Shown here piece by piece: positions 25,731-33,861 of a DNA stretch of 64,000 bases. The notes beneath the pieces are model-generated. The model did not search any database. It saw nothing but the letters and a program-made list of their open reading frames with translations, and had not been told where the DNA came from. The stretch's first letter is position 1, and every line of letters begins with the position of its first letter. Made by a program: the position numbers and the translations under genes. Origin of the DNA: Desulfospira joergensenii DSM 10085. GTDB lineage: Bacteria > Desulfobacterota > Desulfobacteria > Desulfobacterales > Desulfobacteraceae. The DNA is taken from positions 1,240,001 to 1,304,000 of the forward strand of contig NZ_ATUG01000002.1 of NCBI RefSeq assembly GCF_000420085.1, given 5' to 3'.

Positions 25731-27428
25731 ATGGCGAAAATCGGCATTGCACTGGACCTCGGCACAAGCGGATTCCGTGGGCAGGCTATCGATCTGGATC
25801 AAAACGGCATCATCTTATCAACGGCGGTTACGACCCGTCATCCTCTTCCCGGAGCCAATGTCATAGACCATCTCCATTTTGCTCTGGAAGTCGGATTGGA
25901 CTGGGCCCACAGGGTCGTCATTTACGCCGTCAACCGAGTCATTGACAACCTCAGGATCGACAGAGAGGATGTGGTCTGTCTCGCGGTTTGCGGCAACCCC
26001 ATTCAATTGTCTCTTTTCCAGGAGATTGAAATCCGGGATCTGGCCTACGCAGGAAAAAGAAAACTGGATGCCATGGGGGTTGTCCCCCCCAAACGGGATG
26101 CACAGATCGTAAAAGCCCTTGAAATCAAAGAGCTTGATCTGCCGCCGGAGATAGATGTCTTGATTCCGCCGGCGGTCCGGCACGAGATCGGGGCCGATGC
26201 CCTGGCCATGATGCTCCAGACCGGCATGCTGGAAAAAGATGAAATCTCCATTACCACGGATTACGGAACCAATGCGGAGATGGCCCTTTTTTACAAGGGC
26301 ACGGTTTTTACCGGGTCCACGGCTGCCGGCCCGGCCCTTGAGGGACAGCAGATTGAAGACGGGCTTCTGGCGCTTCCGGGTGCCATCTGCGATGTTGAGT
26401 TTGAGGCAGATGAAGACAGGGACTGCATCCGGTGCCGCCAGCGAACGGGAGCCCGGGATCAGGCCAGGAAAGGAAGACTAAAAACCTCTGTCCTGAATCA
26501 AGATATGTCCAGTATCCAGGGGGATATTGTTGACCCGGAAACGGGCGATCTTATTGCCCGGGGGGAAGCAGATGCAGTCGGTATTACCGGAACCGGGGTG
26601 GTGGCTCTGCTCAGCCAGGGGATATCCGCCGGCCTCATCCGGATTCCAAAGATCACCACATCATATCAGAAGATCTTTCTGCCCAACGGACTGAAATTTA
26701 CGGAAAAAGACCTGCTGGAGGCCGGCAAAGCCATCGGTTCTGTCCGTGCAGGTCATATCACCCTGTGCCAGGAAGCTCAGATCAAACTCGAAGATATTGA
26801 AACCGCCTATATGTCCGGTGCATCCGGAACCTATGTGGATGCCCTAAAGGCCCAGGAAATCGGTATGATCCCGCCCGGGGTCGAGAAAATTTACCAGGTG
26901 GGAAACACCTCTCTGGCAATGGCCAGGGATATGGTCAGGGATGTGAACGAACTCTGGCGCATGAAGAAAATAGCCGATGATCTGCGGCAGCATCATTGTA
27001 TGTTCGCCTCTTCCAAAGTCTTTGAGAAGGTATATATCCTGGAACTCTCCCATTGGACAGAGGGGATGAACCTGAAGCAATACCAGAAATTTTTAAAAAA
27101 GTATGGTCTGCCTCCCTTAACCGAGGTGACCCGGCAGCCCGAGGTCATTAAAACCGTGGAAAAAGATATCCCGGATCTGGGTAGAATGGGGCTTGAGATT
27201 ATTTCAAACATCGGTCATCAAAAGACCATTATTTTTCAAAGATGCCTGGGTGACGGCGCCTGTGTGGAGGAGTGCCCTGAAAAGGCCATCGCCATGGAGG
27301 AAGAGGATGGGGAATTCAAAATTATTATTGACCTGGCCCAGTGCGACGGAGTTGCCTGCAGAAGGTGTGAAAGGGCATGCAAAGACAAGGTGTTTGACCT
27401 GGTTCAATTGATTACTTCTCCGGAATGA
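25731..27428 (+). CDS. RamA-like corrinoid protein reductive activase
   Basis: 565 residues from ATG 25731, where family similarity begins (MAKIGIALDLGTSG); GGAGG lies 13 nt upstream. An ASKHA-type ATPase body (phosphate loops ALDLGTSG and ITTDYGTNAEM) fills most of the chain. A C-terminal ferredoxin region has C505-x5-C511-x3-C515-P and C-x4-C-x2-C-x3-C. Such proteins use ATP to reduce inactive cob(II)alamin in MtaC-like proteins. In the first cluster motif the expected second Cys is D508. It follows mtaB by 250 bp. Confidence 0.88.
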   Translation: MAKIGIALDLGTSGFRGQAIDLDQNGIILSTAVTTRHPLPGANVIDHLHFALEVGLDWAHRVVIYAVNRVIDNLRIDREDVVCLAVCGNPIQLSLFQEIEIRDLAYAGKRKLDAMGVVPPKRDAQIVKALEIKELDLPPEIDVLIPPAVRHEIGADALAMMLQTGMLEKDEISITTDYGTNAEMALFYKGTVFTGSTAAGPALEGQQIEDGLLALPGAICDVEFEADEDRDCIRCRQRTGARDQARKGRLKTSVLNQDMSSIQGDIVDPETGDLIARGEADAVGITGTGVVALLSQGISAGLIRIPKITTSYQKIFLPNGLKFTEKDLLEAGKAIGSVRAGHITLCQEAQIKLEDIETAYMSGASGTYVDALKAQEIGMIPPGVEKIYQVGNTSLAMARDMVRDVNELWRMKKIADDLRQHHCMFASSKVFEKVYILELSHWTEGMNLKQYQKFLKKYGLPPLTEVTRQPEVIKTVEKDIPDLGRMGLEIISNIGHQKTIIFQRCLGDGACVEECPEKAIAMEEEDGEFKIIIDLAQCDGVACRRCERACKDKVFDLVQLITSPE

Positions 27429-27474
27429 TCTTGATAAAGGATAACGGCCAAAGATGTAATGGAGTGAGTATGCA

Positions 27475-28080
27475 ATGGACAAAGATGAAATAGACAGGTG
27501 GTTCCTCTCTGGATTTAAAAAGGTGACAGGCATCAAGGCCGCTTTTCCCTTATTTGATGAGGACCGGGAAAAGATTCTTGATATTGAGCAGGATGCCGAA
27601 GACAGATCTTTGATGGGGCTGGGCAAAGTAATCAATTCAGGCGTCAGAAAGGTGTTAAATGATCAGCGGGTCTATGTGGCTCTCACGGATATGGATTTTG
27701 AATGGGGATGCCATTCCACACTGATATTGAAGAAAGGAAGTGAAGTGGTGGGCCGGGAAATCAGGGATAAGGATGAGATTGAAAAATTATCCGGAAAGGA
27801 AAACGTCTGGTTCATGCACCGCAATTTTGTGGTTTTCAAGGATAAAATTTCCTTTCCCGGGGATATTATGAAAAAGATCTGCCATTTTGAAATCCCCGGG
27901 CTTGAGGGAGACTGGTGCAAACCGGAAAATGAAAAAATAAAATGCCGGTCCGCTGTTTTCGCCAACCCGGCCACTCCCTGTGACGTTTATTTAAAAGAAA
28001 AATACTTCAAGGGAAACGATGAAAGAGGATTGGGAACCGTCCTGATCGGAATTAATCTTGAGGGAATCTTGGATCATTAA
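27475..28080 (+). CDS. Unknown protein at the end of the mta operon
   Basis: 201 residues, ATG after GGAGTGAG, 46 bp after the activase gene. I recognise no family. It is soluble and mixed-charge, with cysteines at about 80, 142, 153, 161 and 174, and motifs WGCHSTLIL and PATPCDVY. No membrane segment or signal peptide. A likely terminator follows, making it the last gene of the unit; a role in methyltransferase or corrinoid maturation is only guilt by association. Confidence 0.65.
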   Translation: MDKDEIDRWFLSGFKKVTGIKAAFPLFDEDREKILDIEQDAEDRSLMGLGKVINSGVRKVLNDQRVYVALTDMDFEWGCHSTLILKKGSEVVGREIRDKDEIEKLSGKENVWFMHRNFVVFKDKISFPGDIMKKICHFEIPGLEGDWCKPENEKIKCRSAVFANPATPCDVYLKEKYFKGNDERGLGTVLIGINLEGILDH

Positions 28081-28115
28081 AATTTCCCTGCAATGCGGAG
28101 ATTGAATCAAAAGAT

Positions 28116-28146
28116 CCCGGACAAACTCCGGGGCGGTTTATTTTTT
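28116..28146 (+). terminator. Probable intrinsic terminator of the mta operon
   Basis: CCCGGA-CAAAC-TCCGGG (28116-28132) followed by GCGGTTTATTTTTT. The short G/C interruption before the T-run lowers confidence. Confidence 0.5.
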
Positions 28147-28367
28147 CTGCCGGCCCCGCCTCCCCCCTTTAGCGAAAAAGAGATCTTTTCCTGCATAAAA
28201 AAACTACAAAATCGTTGAGCAACCGGGTTAAGTATGGGATTATAGAAAATGTTCAGCAAATCCCCATATAAAATTCGCAACCGGACTGCAGGCAGGGGGT
28301 GGTCTGGTACGTCCGCCGGAAAAACGGCCGGGACATATATCTGCCACGGAAAACAAAGAGGGCCCCT

Positions 28368-29147
28368 ATGAAAAATTTTTTGATCAAGGGACTGGCAGTC
28401 CTTTTTTCCATCCTGTTTTTGAATTCCTGGACGGCCGGGGCAGGGGAGCCCAAGGTATTGCGGATCATAGAAAATGACTGGCCGCCATACTATTTTAAAG
28501 AAAAATCGGGTCCCTTGCCCGGGTTTGCCAGGGAGCTTTTAGACCATTGCCTTCCCCGGCTCGGGTTTGAGACCGAATTTGTCTTTTACCCGGTGAAACG
28601 GATGTATACCTATCTTGCAAAGGGTGAAATTGACATCGCTTTGTTCTCCTATCGGAAATCCCGGGAAGATTTGGTCCATTACAGCAGTGAACCCCTGTTC
28701 GTCTCCGGATACAGGCCGGTGGTGCGGGCGGGCACCAATATCCGTATCCAAAGCCTGTCAGATTTTGACAGCCTTACAATCGGACATCTGGCAGGGTTGA
28801 AGTACTCTAAGGATTTTTTGTCCTATATCGAAAAACGGCGTGGGGCAGGTACCCTGGTCACCAGCATCACAGGAGATTCATGTCTTAGAATGCTGACCGA
28901 GGGGATGATCGATGTCTTTGTGGATATCGAAAATACGGTGCGATGGCGGGCCAAACAGATGGGGTTCACGGATCAAATTGAGATCCTTTCCTATGATATC
29001 CGCACCCGGGACTATTTTGTCACCCTGTCTAAAACCTCTCCCCGAATTGTTGACAAGATTGATTTTCTGAAAAAAATGGACGAGTGCCTGAGAACCATGA
29101 AGACCGATGGCCGGTATCGGGAAATTGCCGCCAAATATGGTCTATAG
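28368..29147 (+). CDS. Periplasmic solute-binding protein, family 3 type
   Basis: 259 residues from ATG 28368. Signal peptide at 1-24 (ending WTAGAG), then the family-3 start VLRIIENDWPPYYF and typical lobes (GEIDIALFSYRKSRED; FVDIENTVRW). Binds a small molecule, often an amino acid, in the periplasm. No permease or ATPase gene is nearby; instead a membrane sensor kinase starts at or before its stop codon. It may feed that kinase rather than a transporter (inference). Confidence 0.85.
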   Translation: MKNFLIKGLAVLFSILFLNSWTAGAGEPKVLRIIENDWPPYYFKEKSGPLPGFARELLDHCLPRLGFETEFVFYPVKRMYTYLAKGEIDIALFSYRKSREDLVHYSSEPLFVSGYRPVVRAGTNIRIQSLSDFDSLTIGHLAGLKYSKDFLSYIEKRRGAGTLVTSITGDSCLRMLTEGMIDVFVDIENTVRWRAKQMGFTDQIEILSYDIRTRDYFVTLSKTSPRIVDKIDFLKKMDECLRTMKTDGRYREIAAKYGL

Positions 29148-29173
29148 GGGGCCTATTGTCATTCTTGAGGGAT

Positions 29174-30592
29174 ATGAAACTTCGTGCCGCCATTGCTGTG
29201 GTCTTTTTTGTCGGTTTTTTTATCCCAACGGTTGTGGCCTGTTTTCTGACCATTCAATACCAGCGCCAGGTCCTCACCGCCGAACTCAGGGAGGATCATG
29301 CCCGGACGGTTGAGGTGCTTGCCCTGGGTCTGAGAGAGTCGGTCTGGGCCCTGGTTCCGGAAGCCGGCATTCCCATCGTGGACGCCGTCATGACCGACAG
29401 CCGCATTCAGCGCATCCGTGTGGATTCCGAAGAAGGTCCTTTTATCCGGAAAACCCGGGAGGGCCCTGTCCAGGGTCATTCGATTCAGACCATGAAAAGC
29501 CCCATTCTTTATCAGGGAAGGCGCATCGGAGAGGTTTCCATGGACATAGACACCAGTCCCATGGAAGCGGTACTTGCCAGGCAGCAGGCCCGGTATCTCT
29601 GGATTTCACTGGGACCCTTTTGTCTGAGTGCCGTGATCCTCTTCTGGATACTGAGCCGGAAGATCTTAAGGCCCATGAACCGTCTCCTCCATCAATCCGA
29701 AGATCTGGCCGCCAAAAAACTTGACCGGAAATTTCAATGGGACCAGCAGGATGAGATGGGGATCCTGGGTCATAGCTTTGAGAAAACCCGGCAGTCCCTG
29801 GCCGCCCTTTTTCAGGAACTGGAACAGACCAATGAGCGTGTCGTGGGCCAGGCCGATGAACTGACCCAGACCAACGAGAAATTAAAAGTCGAGGTGGCTG
29901 AACGGAAACGGATTGAGGCCCAGTTGATCCGTCACCAGGAAAAGCTTGAAGAGATCATCAGCCGGCGGACCGCCGAGTTGACCCAATCCAATAAAGAACT
30001 GAAGCAGGAGATCCGCGACCGCCTCAGAATCGAGGCGGACCGCAGGGAAATGGAAGTTCGGCTTCAGCGGGCCGAAAAAATGGAAGCCCTGGGAAATCTC
30101 GCCGGCGGGGTGGCCCATGATCTCAACAATATCCTGTCCGGAATCGTCAGCTATCCTGAACTGATGCTCTTGGATATCACTGAAGATGATCCCATGCACA
30201 AACCCCTGAAGATGATTCAAAAGGCAGGGGAGAGGGCTGCGGTGGTCGTGCAGGATCTTTTAACCCTGGCCCGGAGGGGGATTACCGTCAACGATGTCCA
30301 GGATTTGGAAGAGATCGTTTCGGTTTATCTCGATTCGCCGGAGTACCGCAATCTCATGGAATCCCATCCCAATGTAAAAGTGGAAACAGAGTTCAACACC
30401 GGGGGATTGAAGATCAAGGGGTCTGGTGTTCATATTACCAAAACGGTGATGAACCTGGTCTCCAATGCTGCGGAGGCTATTAAAGAAAACGGAACCGTTC
30501 GAATTGTCATAGCTCCCAAACCCGGGGATAAGATAAATTCCATGGGCCAAGACCCCCCCCCCGGGAGACTTTCTTGTTCTGTCCATATCTGA
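29174..30592 (+). CDS. Hybrid sensor kinase, N-terminal part (frameshifted)
   Basis: From ATG 29174 (an alternative TTG 29156 has a better ribosome site): membrane helix at 5-25, a periplasmic domain of about 115 residues, a second helix near 145-165, HAMP, a long coiled coil, the phospho-acceptor H in GVAHDLNNILSG and the N box (NLVSNAAEAIKENG). The frame then runs through ten Cs at 30553-30562 and stops at 30592. With nine Cs it would read PPPGDFLVLSISDDGEGI and continue to 31217. Sequencing error, phase-variable tract or true mutation cannot be told apart here. Confidence 0.8.
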   Translation: MKLRAAIAVVFFVGFFIPTVVACFLTIQYQRQVLTAELREDHARTVEVLALGLRESVWALVPEAGIPIVDAVMTDSRIQRIRVDSEEGPFIRKTREGPVQGHSIQTMKSPILYQGRRIGEVSMDIDTSPMEAVLARQQARYLWISLGPFCLSAVILFWILSRKILRPMNRLLHQSEDLAAKKLDRKFQWDQQDEMGILGHSFEKTRQSLAALFQELEQTNERVVGQADELTQTNEKLKVEVAERKRIEAQLIRHQEKLEEIISRRTAELTQSNKELKQEIRDRLRIEADRREMEVRLQRAEKMEALGNLAGGVAHDLNNILSGIVSYPELMLLDITEDDPMHKPLKMIQKAGERAAVVVQDLLTLARRGITVNDVQDLEEIVSVYLDSPEYRNLMESHPNVKVETEFNTGGLKIKGSGVHITKTVMNLVSNAAEAIKENGTVRIVIAPKPGDKINSMGQDPPPGRLSCSVHI

Positions 30593-30659
30593 CGATGGAG
30601 AGGGGATCCGGAAAGAAGACCTTGATCATGTTTTCGAACCCTTCTACACCACCAAGATC

Positions 30660-31217
30660 ATGGGAAAAAGCGGTTCCGGGCTGGGAATGGCAGTGGTCTG
30701 GGGAACGGTGACGGACCACAAGGGTATAATCGACATCCAGAGCGAAGTGGGCCGGGGGACCCGGGTAGACATCCATTTTCCAGCCGGCCGGTATGAAACT
30801 CTTCCTGAGGCCCGGGAGATTCCGGAAGTCATCGATTCTGGCCAAAAAAGGATCCTGGTGGTGGATGACCTGGAAGATCAGCGGACCATCACCCTGGGGA
30901 TGTTGAAGCGCATGGGATTCAATGCCACGGCCGTGAACAGCGGGGAGGCCGCCATAGATCTTTTATCCCGGAGCCGCTTTGACCTGTTGATACTGGACAT
31001 GCTCATGGAACCGGGGATCGACGGGTTGGAAACCTTTCACAGGAGTCTCAGGTTCAATCCGGACCAGCAGGCCGTGATCGCATCCGGCTTCAGTGAGCAG
31101 GAGCACATCAAGGAGGTAAAGACTCTGGAAAACTGCCGGTATCTTAAAAAGCCTTTTCTGCTCAATGATCTCAGACGGGCGGTTCAGGAGGCCCTGGAGG
31201 CATCGGAGAAGAGCTGA
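30660..31217 (+). CDS. Hybrid sensor kinase, C-terminal part: ATPase end plus receiver
   Basis: This frame is open from about 30561, right behind the C10 tract. It supplies the missing kinase pieces G1 (SDDGEGIRKED), F (VFEPFYTTK) and G2 (GSGLGMAVV), then a receiver domain (RILVVDDLED, acceptor D in LLILDMLMEPGIDG, Lys in YLKKPF). It makes sense only as the continuation of the gene starting near 29174, giving a hybrid kinase of about 680 residues. Whether a separate protein starts at 30660 is doubtful. Confidence 0.75.
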   Translation: MGKSGSGLGMAVVWGTVTDHKGIIDIQSEVGRGTRVDIHFPAGRYETLPEAREIPEVIDSGQKRILVVDDLEDQRTITLGMLKRMGFNATAVNSGEAAIDLLSRSRFDLLILDMLMEPGIDGLETFHRSLRFNPDQQAVIASGFSEQEHIKEVKTLENCRYLKKPFLLNDLRRAVQEALEASEKS

Positions 31218-31233
31218 ATGGCAATTGGTTTGT

Positions 31234-32520
31234 CTAAAAAACCGGATTCAGGTCACCGGCAGGAGTAAATTCCAGTCGGTTTTTATTTCCGATCCGGGCC
31301 TGGGGGATTGCCTCTGCCTCCTTGATCAATGCCCGGCTGACCAGAAAATCCATGGTATGCATGGTGTCCTTGATGATCACGGCCCGGACATGGTCCGGGT
31401 CAACGGGTCCGATGGTCTGGAATGACGCCTGGACAGCCTTTTCCTCGGTGGGAAGCCGGACCGGAATAAAGGCCTTTCTCAGGGACATGGAGGTCAGGGC
31501 GTTCATGAGGGTGGCTTCGTAGTCCATCTCCTGGAATACTTTTTCCGTGATAATGTCTGCATTTCCCAGGCCGATGGCGTTTCCGGCGGTTCCGGCCGAC
31601 AGCCCCAGAATCGTCACCCGCCTGGCTTTCAGGCTTTTTGAAAAATCGTCTTCCATGAAATCATAGGTCCGCCCCGTGACATTGGGATCCATCCCGGCAC
31701 CGCTGATCTCCTTGCCGATCTGCTGAATGACCAGGATATCGATGTCCTGAAAGGGCAGGCCGGGGAAATGGGCCTTTGCTTTTTCCAGGAGCAGGGGCTC
31801 TTTTTGGGCGATTTCCCGTGCCGGGACAACCTCCACAGCCAGGGTCCGGTCAAGCTGATCCTCCACGATTCCGATGCCCAGGCAGAGATTGGACCTGGCA
31901 ACGATTTCATCTCCCATTTTTTTTAGGAGATCAAAGAACCCGTATTTCAGGGCCATGTTGTGATAGACCAGGGCCCCCTGGTGCTTGCCCATCCCCACCA
32001 CCATCATCTTGTAGAGTCCGCTTTCCATGGGGCCCTTGAACTTTGTGTGGGGCTTGATCCGGTTGATGCAGATGGAATGGTCCGCCTCAAGGGCTTTTGA
32101 AGAGAAAAGTACGGGCACATCACCCAATATTCTGGAGATCTCTTTTACATCCATTTCCGGATGGATCCGGGCCTTGCATTCTTCCGGACAGATCCCCAGT
32201 TTTTCTAACACCCTTACCTGGCCCCGGGGGGTTGCACTTCCGTGACTGCCCATGGACGGGATGATCCAGGGAACCGCCCCTTTTTTCCGGATGCATTTAC
32301 AGATGCAGGAAATAAACTCACTGATATTGGCGATCCCCCGGGAGCCCACGCCCAGGGCAACGGTCTGACCCGGGCAGACCCGGACCCGGTCAAGGGCCGG
32401 CATCAATTGTTTTTCCACTTCCCGGACCGGATCCCGGAGCAGATTGGCAGGAGGGGTCAGCCGGACCCGGAAAAAATCGGGAAAAGAAAATTTTCCTTCA
32501 ATATAGTCTGGATATCGCAT
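31234..32520 (-). CDS. LarA-like protein (lactate racemase N-domain family)
   Basis: 428 residues. It resembles the LarA/DUF2088 group: GVGSRGIANISEFI, then the loop PSMGSHGSATPRGQ, and RIKPHTKFKGPMESG with MGKHQGA, supplying the His/Lys residues that hold the nickel-pincer cofactor in LarA. Known members racemise or epimerise 2-hydroxy acids, but no cofactor synthesis genes (larB, larC, larE) are in this window. It is divergent from a TAXI TRAP importer 190 bp away, so both may handle one hydroxy acid (inference). Confidence 0.75.
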   Translation of the reverse strand: MRYPDYIEGKFSFPDFFRVRLTPPANLLRDPVREVEKQLMPALDRVRVCPGQTVALGVGSRGIANISEFISCICKCIRKKGAVPWIIPSMGSHGSATPRGQVRVLEKLGICPEECKARIHPEMDVKEISRILGDVPVLFSSKALEADHSICINRIKPHTKFKGPMESGLYKMMVVGMGKHQGALVYHNMALKYGFFDLLKKMGDEIVARSNLCLGIGIVEDQLDRTLAVEVVPAREIAQKEPLLLEKAKAHFPGLPFQDIDILVIQQIGKEISGAGMDPNVTGRTYDFMEDDFSKSLKARRVTILGLSAGTAGNAIGLGNADIITEKVFQEMDYEATLMNALTSMSLRKAFIPVRLPTEEKAVQASFQTIGPVDPDHVRAVIIKDTMHTMDFLVSRALIKEAEAIPQARIGNKNRLEFTPAGDLNPVF

Positions 32521-32709
32521 TGGGTTTTTTCCTATTTCTTCCTGGAATCTTTGGGGACAAAAAAAGAGTTGACAAGATCAAATCCCTTAAATAACTAGGA
32601 TAGATGTCTGACTGCCTGTGGTCGTATATCACAGAAACTTGGGATGAGTAAAGCCCCGGGTAAGCGTTTCAATTTCATTCATTGATTTTTAATTAGTCGA
32701 GGAGGTTCC

Positions 32710-33714
32710 ATGTTTAAAAAAGCCTTATTTTCATTGATCGCATTTACTCTGATTTTATCTTTCCATGCTGAGAAATCCCAGGCCAAAGACAGCCTGATCC
32801 TGGCCACGGCCACAACCGGCGGGACCTACTACCCGGTGGGCGTTGCCATCGGCACCCTGACCAGCATCAAACTGGCCAAGAAATACCAGATCACCATGAC
32901 GGCCATTAACTCCGCCGGATCCGGCGAAAATGTCCAGATGCTGAAAAACAAGGAGGCCCAGCTGGCCATTCTCCAGTCCCTTTTCGGGCTGAATGCTTAC
33001 AAGGGCATGGGGCCTTACAAGGGAAAAGCGGTAAAGGATTTCAGGTCCGTCAGCATGCTCTGGGAAAATGTGGAGCATTTCCCCCTGAATCAAAAAGCCG
33101 TAAAGAGCGGCACCATCTCCGACCTTGCCCGGATCAAGGGAGAGAAGTTCTCCATCGGCAAACGGGGATCCGGAACCGAAGGCTCAGGCAGAACCCTGAT
33201 GGCGGCCCTGGGGATCGATCCTGAAAAGGATATGGTCCTGGAGTTTCTGGGATATACCCCCAGTGCCCAGGCCATGATGGACAACAGGATCATCGGGGCC
33301 AATATCCCTGCCGGCGTACCGGCCGCCGCCATTACCCAGCTTTTTGCCCAGATGGGCGATAAAAAGGTAAAGGTCCTTGATTTCACCGACGAACAACTGG
33401 CCGTTATCCAGAAAAAATACCCCATCTGGAACCGGTACGTGATCCCGGCGGGCACCTATCCCGGTCAGAAAACAGAGATCAATACCATTTCCCAGCCCAA
33501 CTTCCTGGCGGTTCACCCCGATGTATCCGAAGAAACGGTGTATCTGATCACCAAAACCATCTATGAAAACCTGCCCTTCCTGGCCAATATCCACAAGGCC
33601 ACCAAGGTCATGAACATCAAGAAGGCCATTGCCGGCCTGCCCGTGCCCCTGCACCCGGGTGCAGCCAAGTACTACAGGGAAGTGGGCATCGATATTCCGG
33701 CTTCATTATTGTAA
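32710..33714 (+). CDS. TRAP transporter solute receptor, TAXI family
   Basis: 334 residues; ATG after AGGAGG. Signal peptide at 1-25 (ending SQA-KD), then the TAXI hallmark ATATTGGTYYPVG and later GSGTEGSGRTLM. Periplasmic capture protein for a secondary TRAP importer. The fused permease follows after 148 bp. TAXI ligands are organic acids or amino acids; this ligand is unknown. Confidence 0.93.
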   Translation: MFKKALFSLIAFTLILSFHAEKSQAKDSLILATATTGGTYYPVGVAIGTLTSIKLAKKYQITMTAINSAGSGENVQMLKNKEAQLAILQSLFGLNAYKGMGPYKGKAVKDFRSVSMLWENVEHFPLNQKAVKSGTISDLARIKGEKFSIGKRGSGTEGSGRTLMAALGIDPEKDMVLEFLGYTPSAQAMMDNRIIGANIPAGVPAAAITQLFAQMGDKKVKVLDFTDEQLAVIQKKYPIWNRYVIPAGTYPGQKTEINTISQPNFLAVHPDVSEETVYLITKTIYENLPFLANIHKATKVMNIKKAIAGLPVPLHPGAAKYYREVGIDIPASLL

Positions 33715-33861
33715 ATGTCAAAATCGGATTTTCTCCAGACCTGCCCTGTTTAGGGGCGGTCTGGAGACCCCCCGGGATCATCGGATCTGCCGGGCAGACA
33801 AAATTGCTGAAGATAAAATTAGACAACGGACTTGGATTTTCAACCTAAGGCGGCAGGTGCT

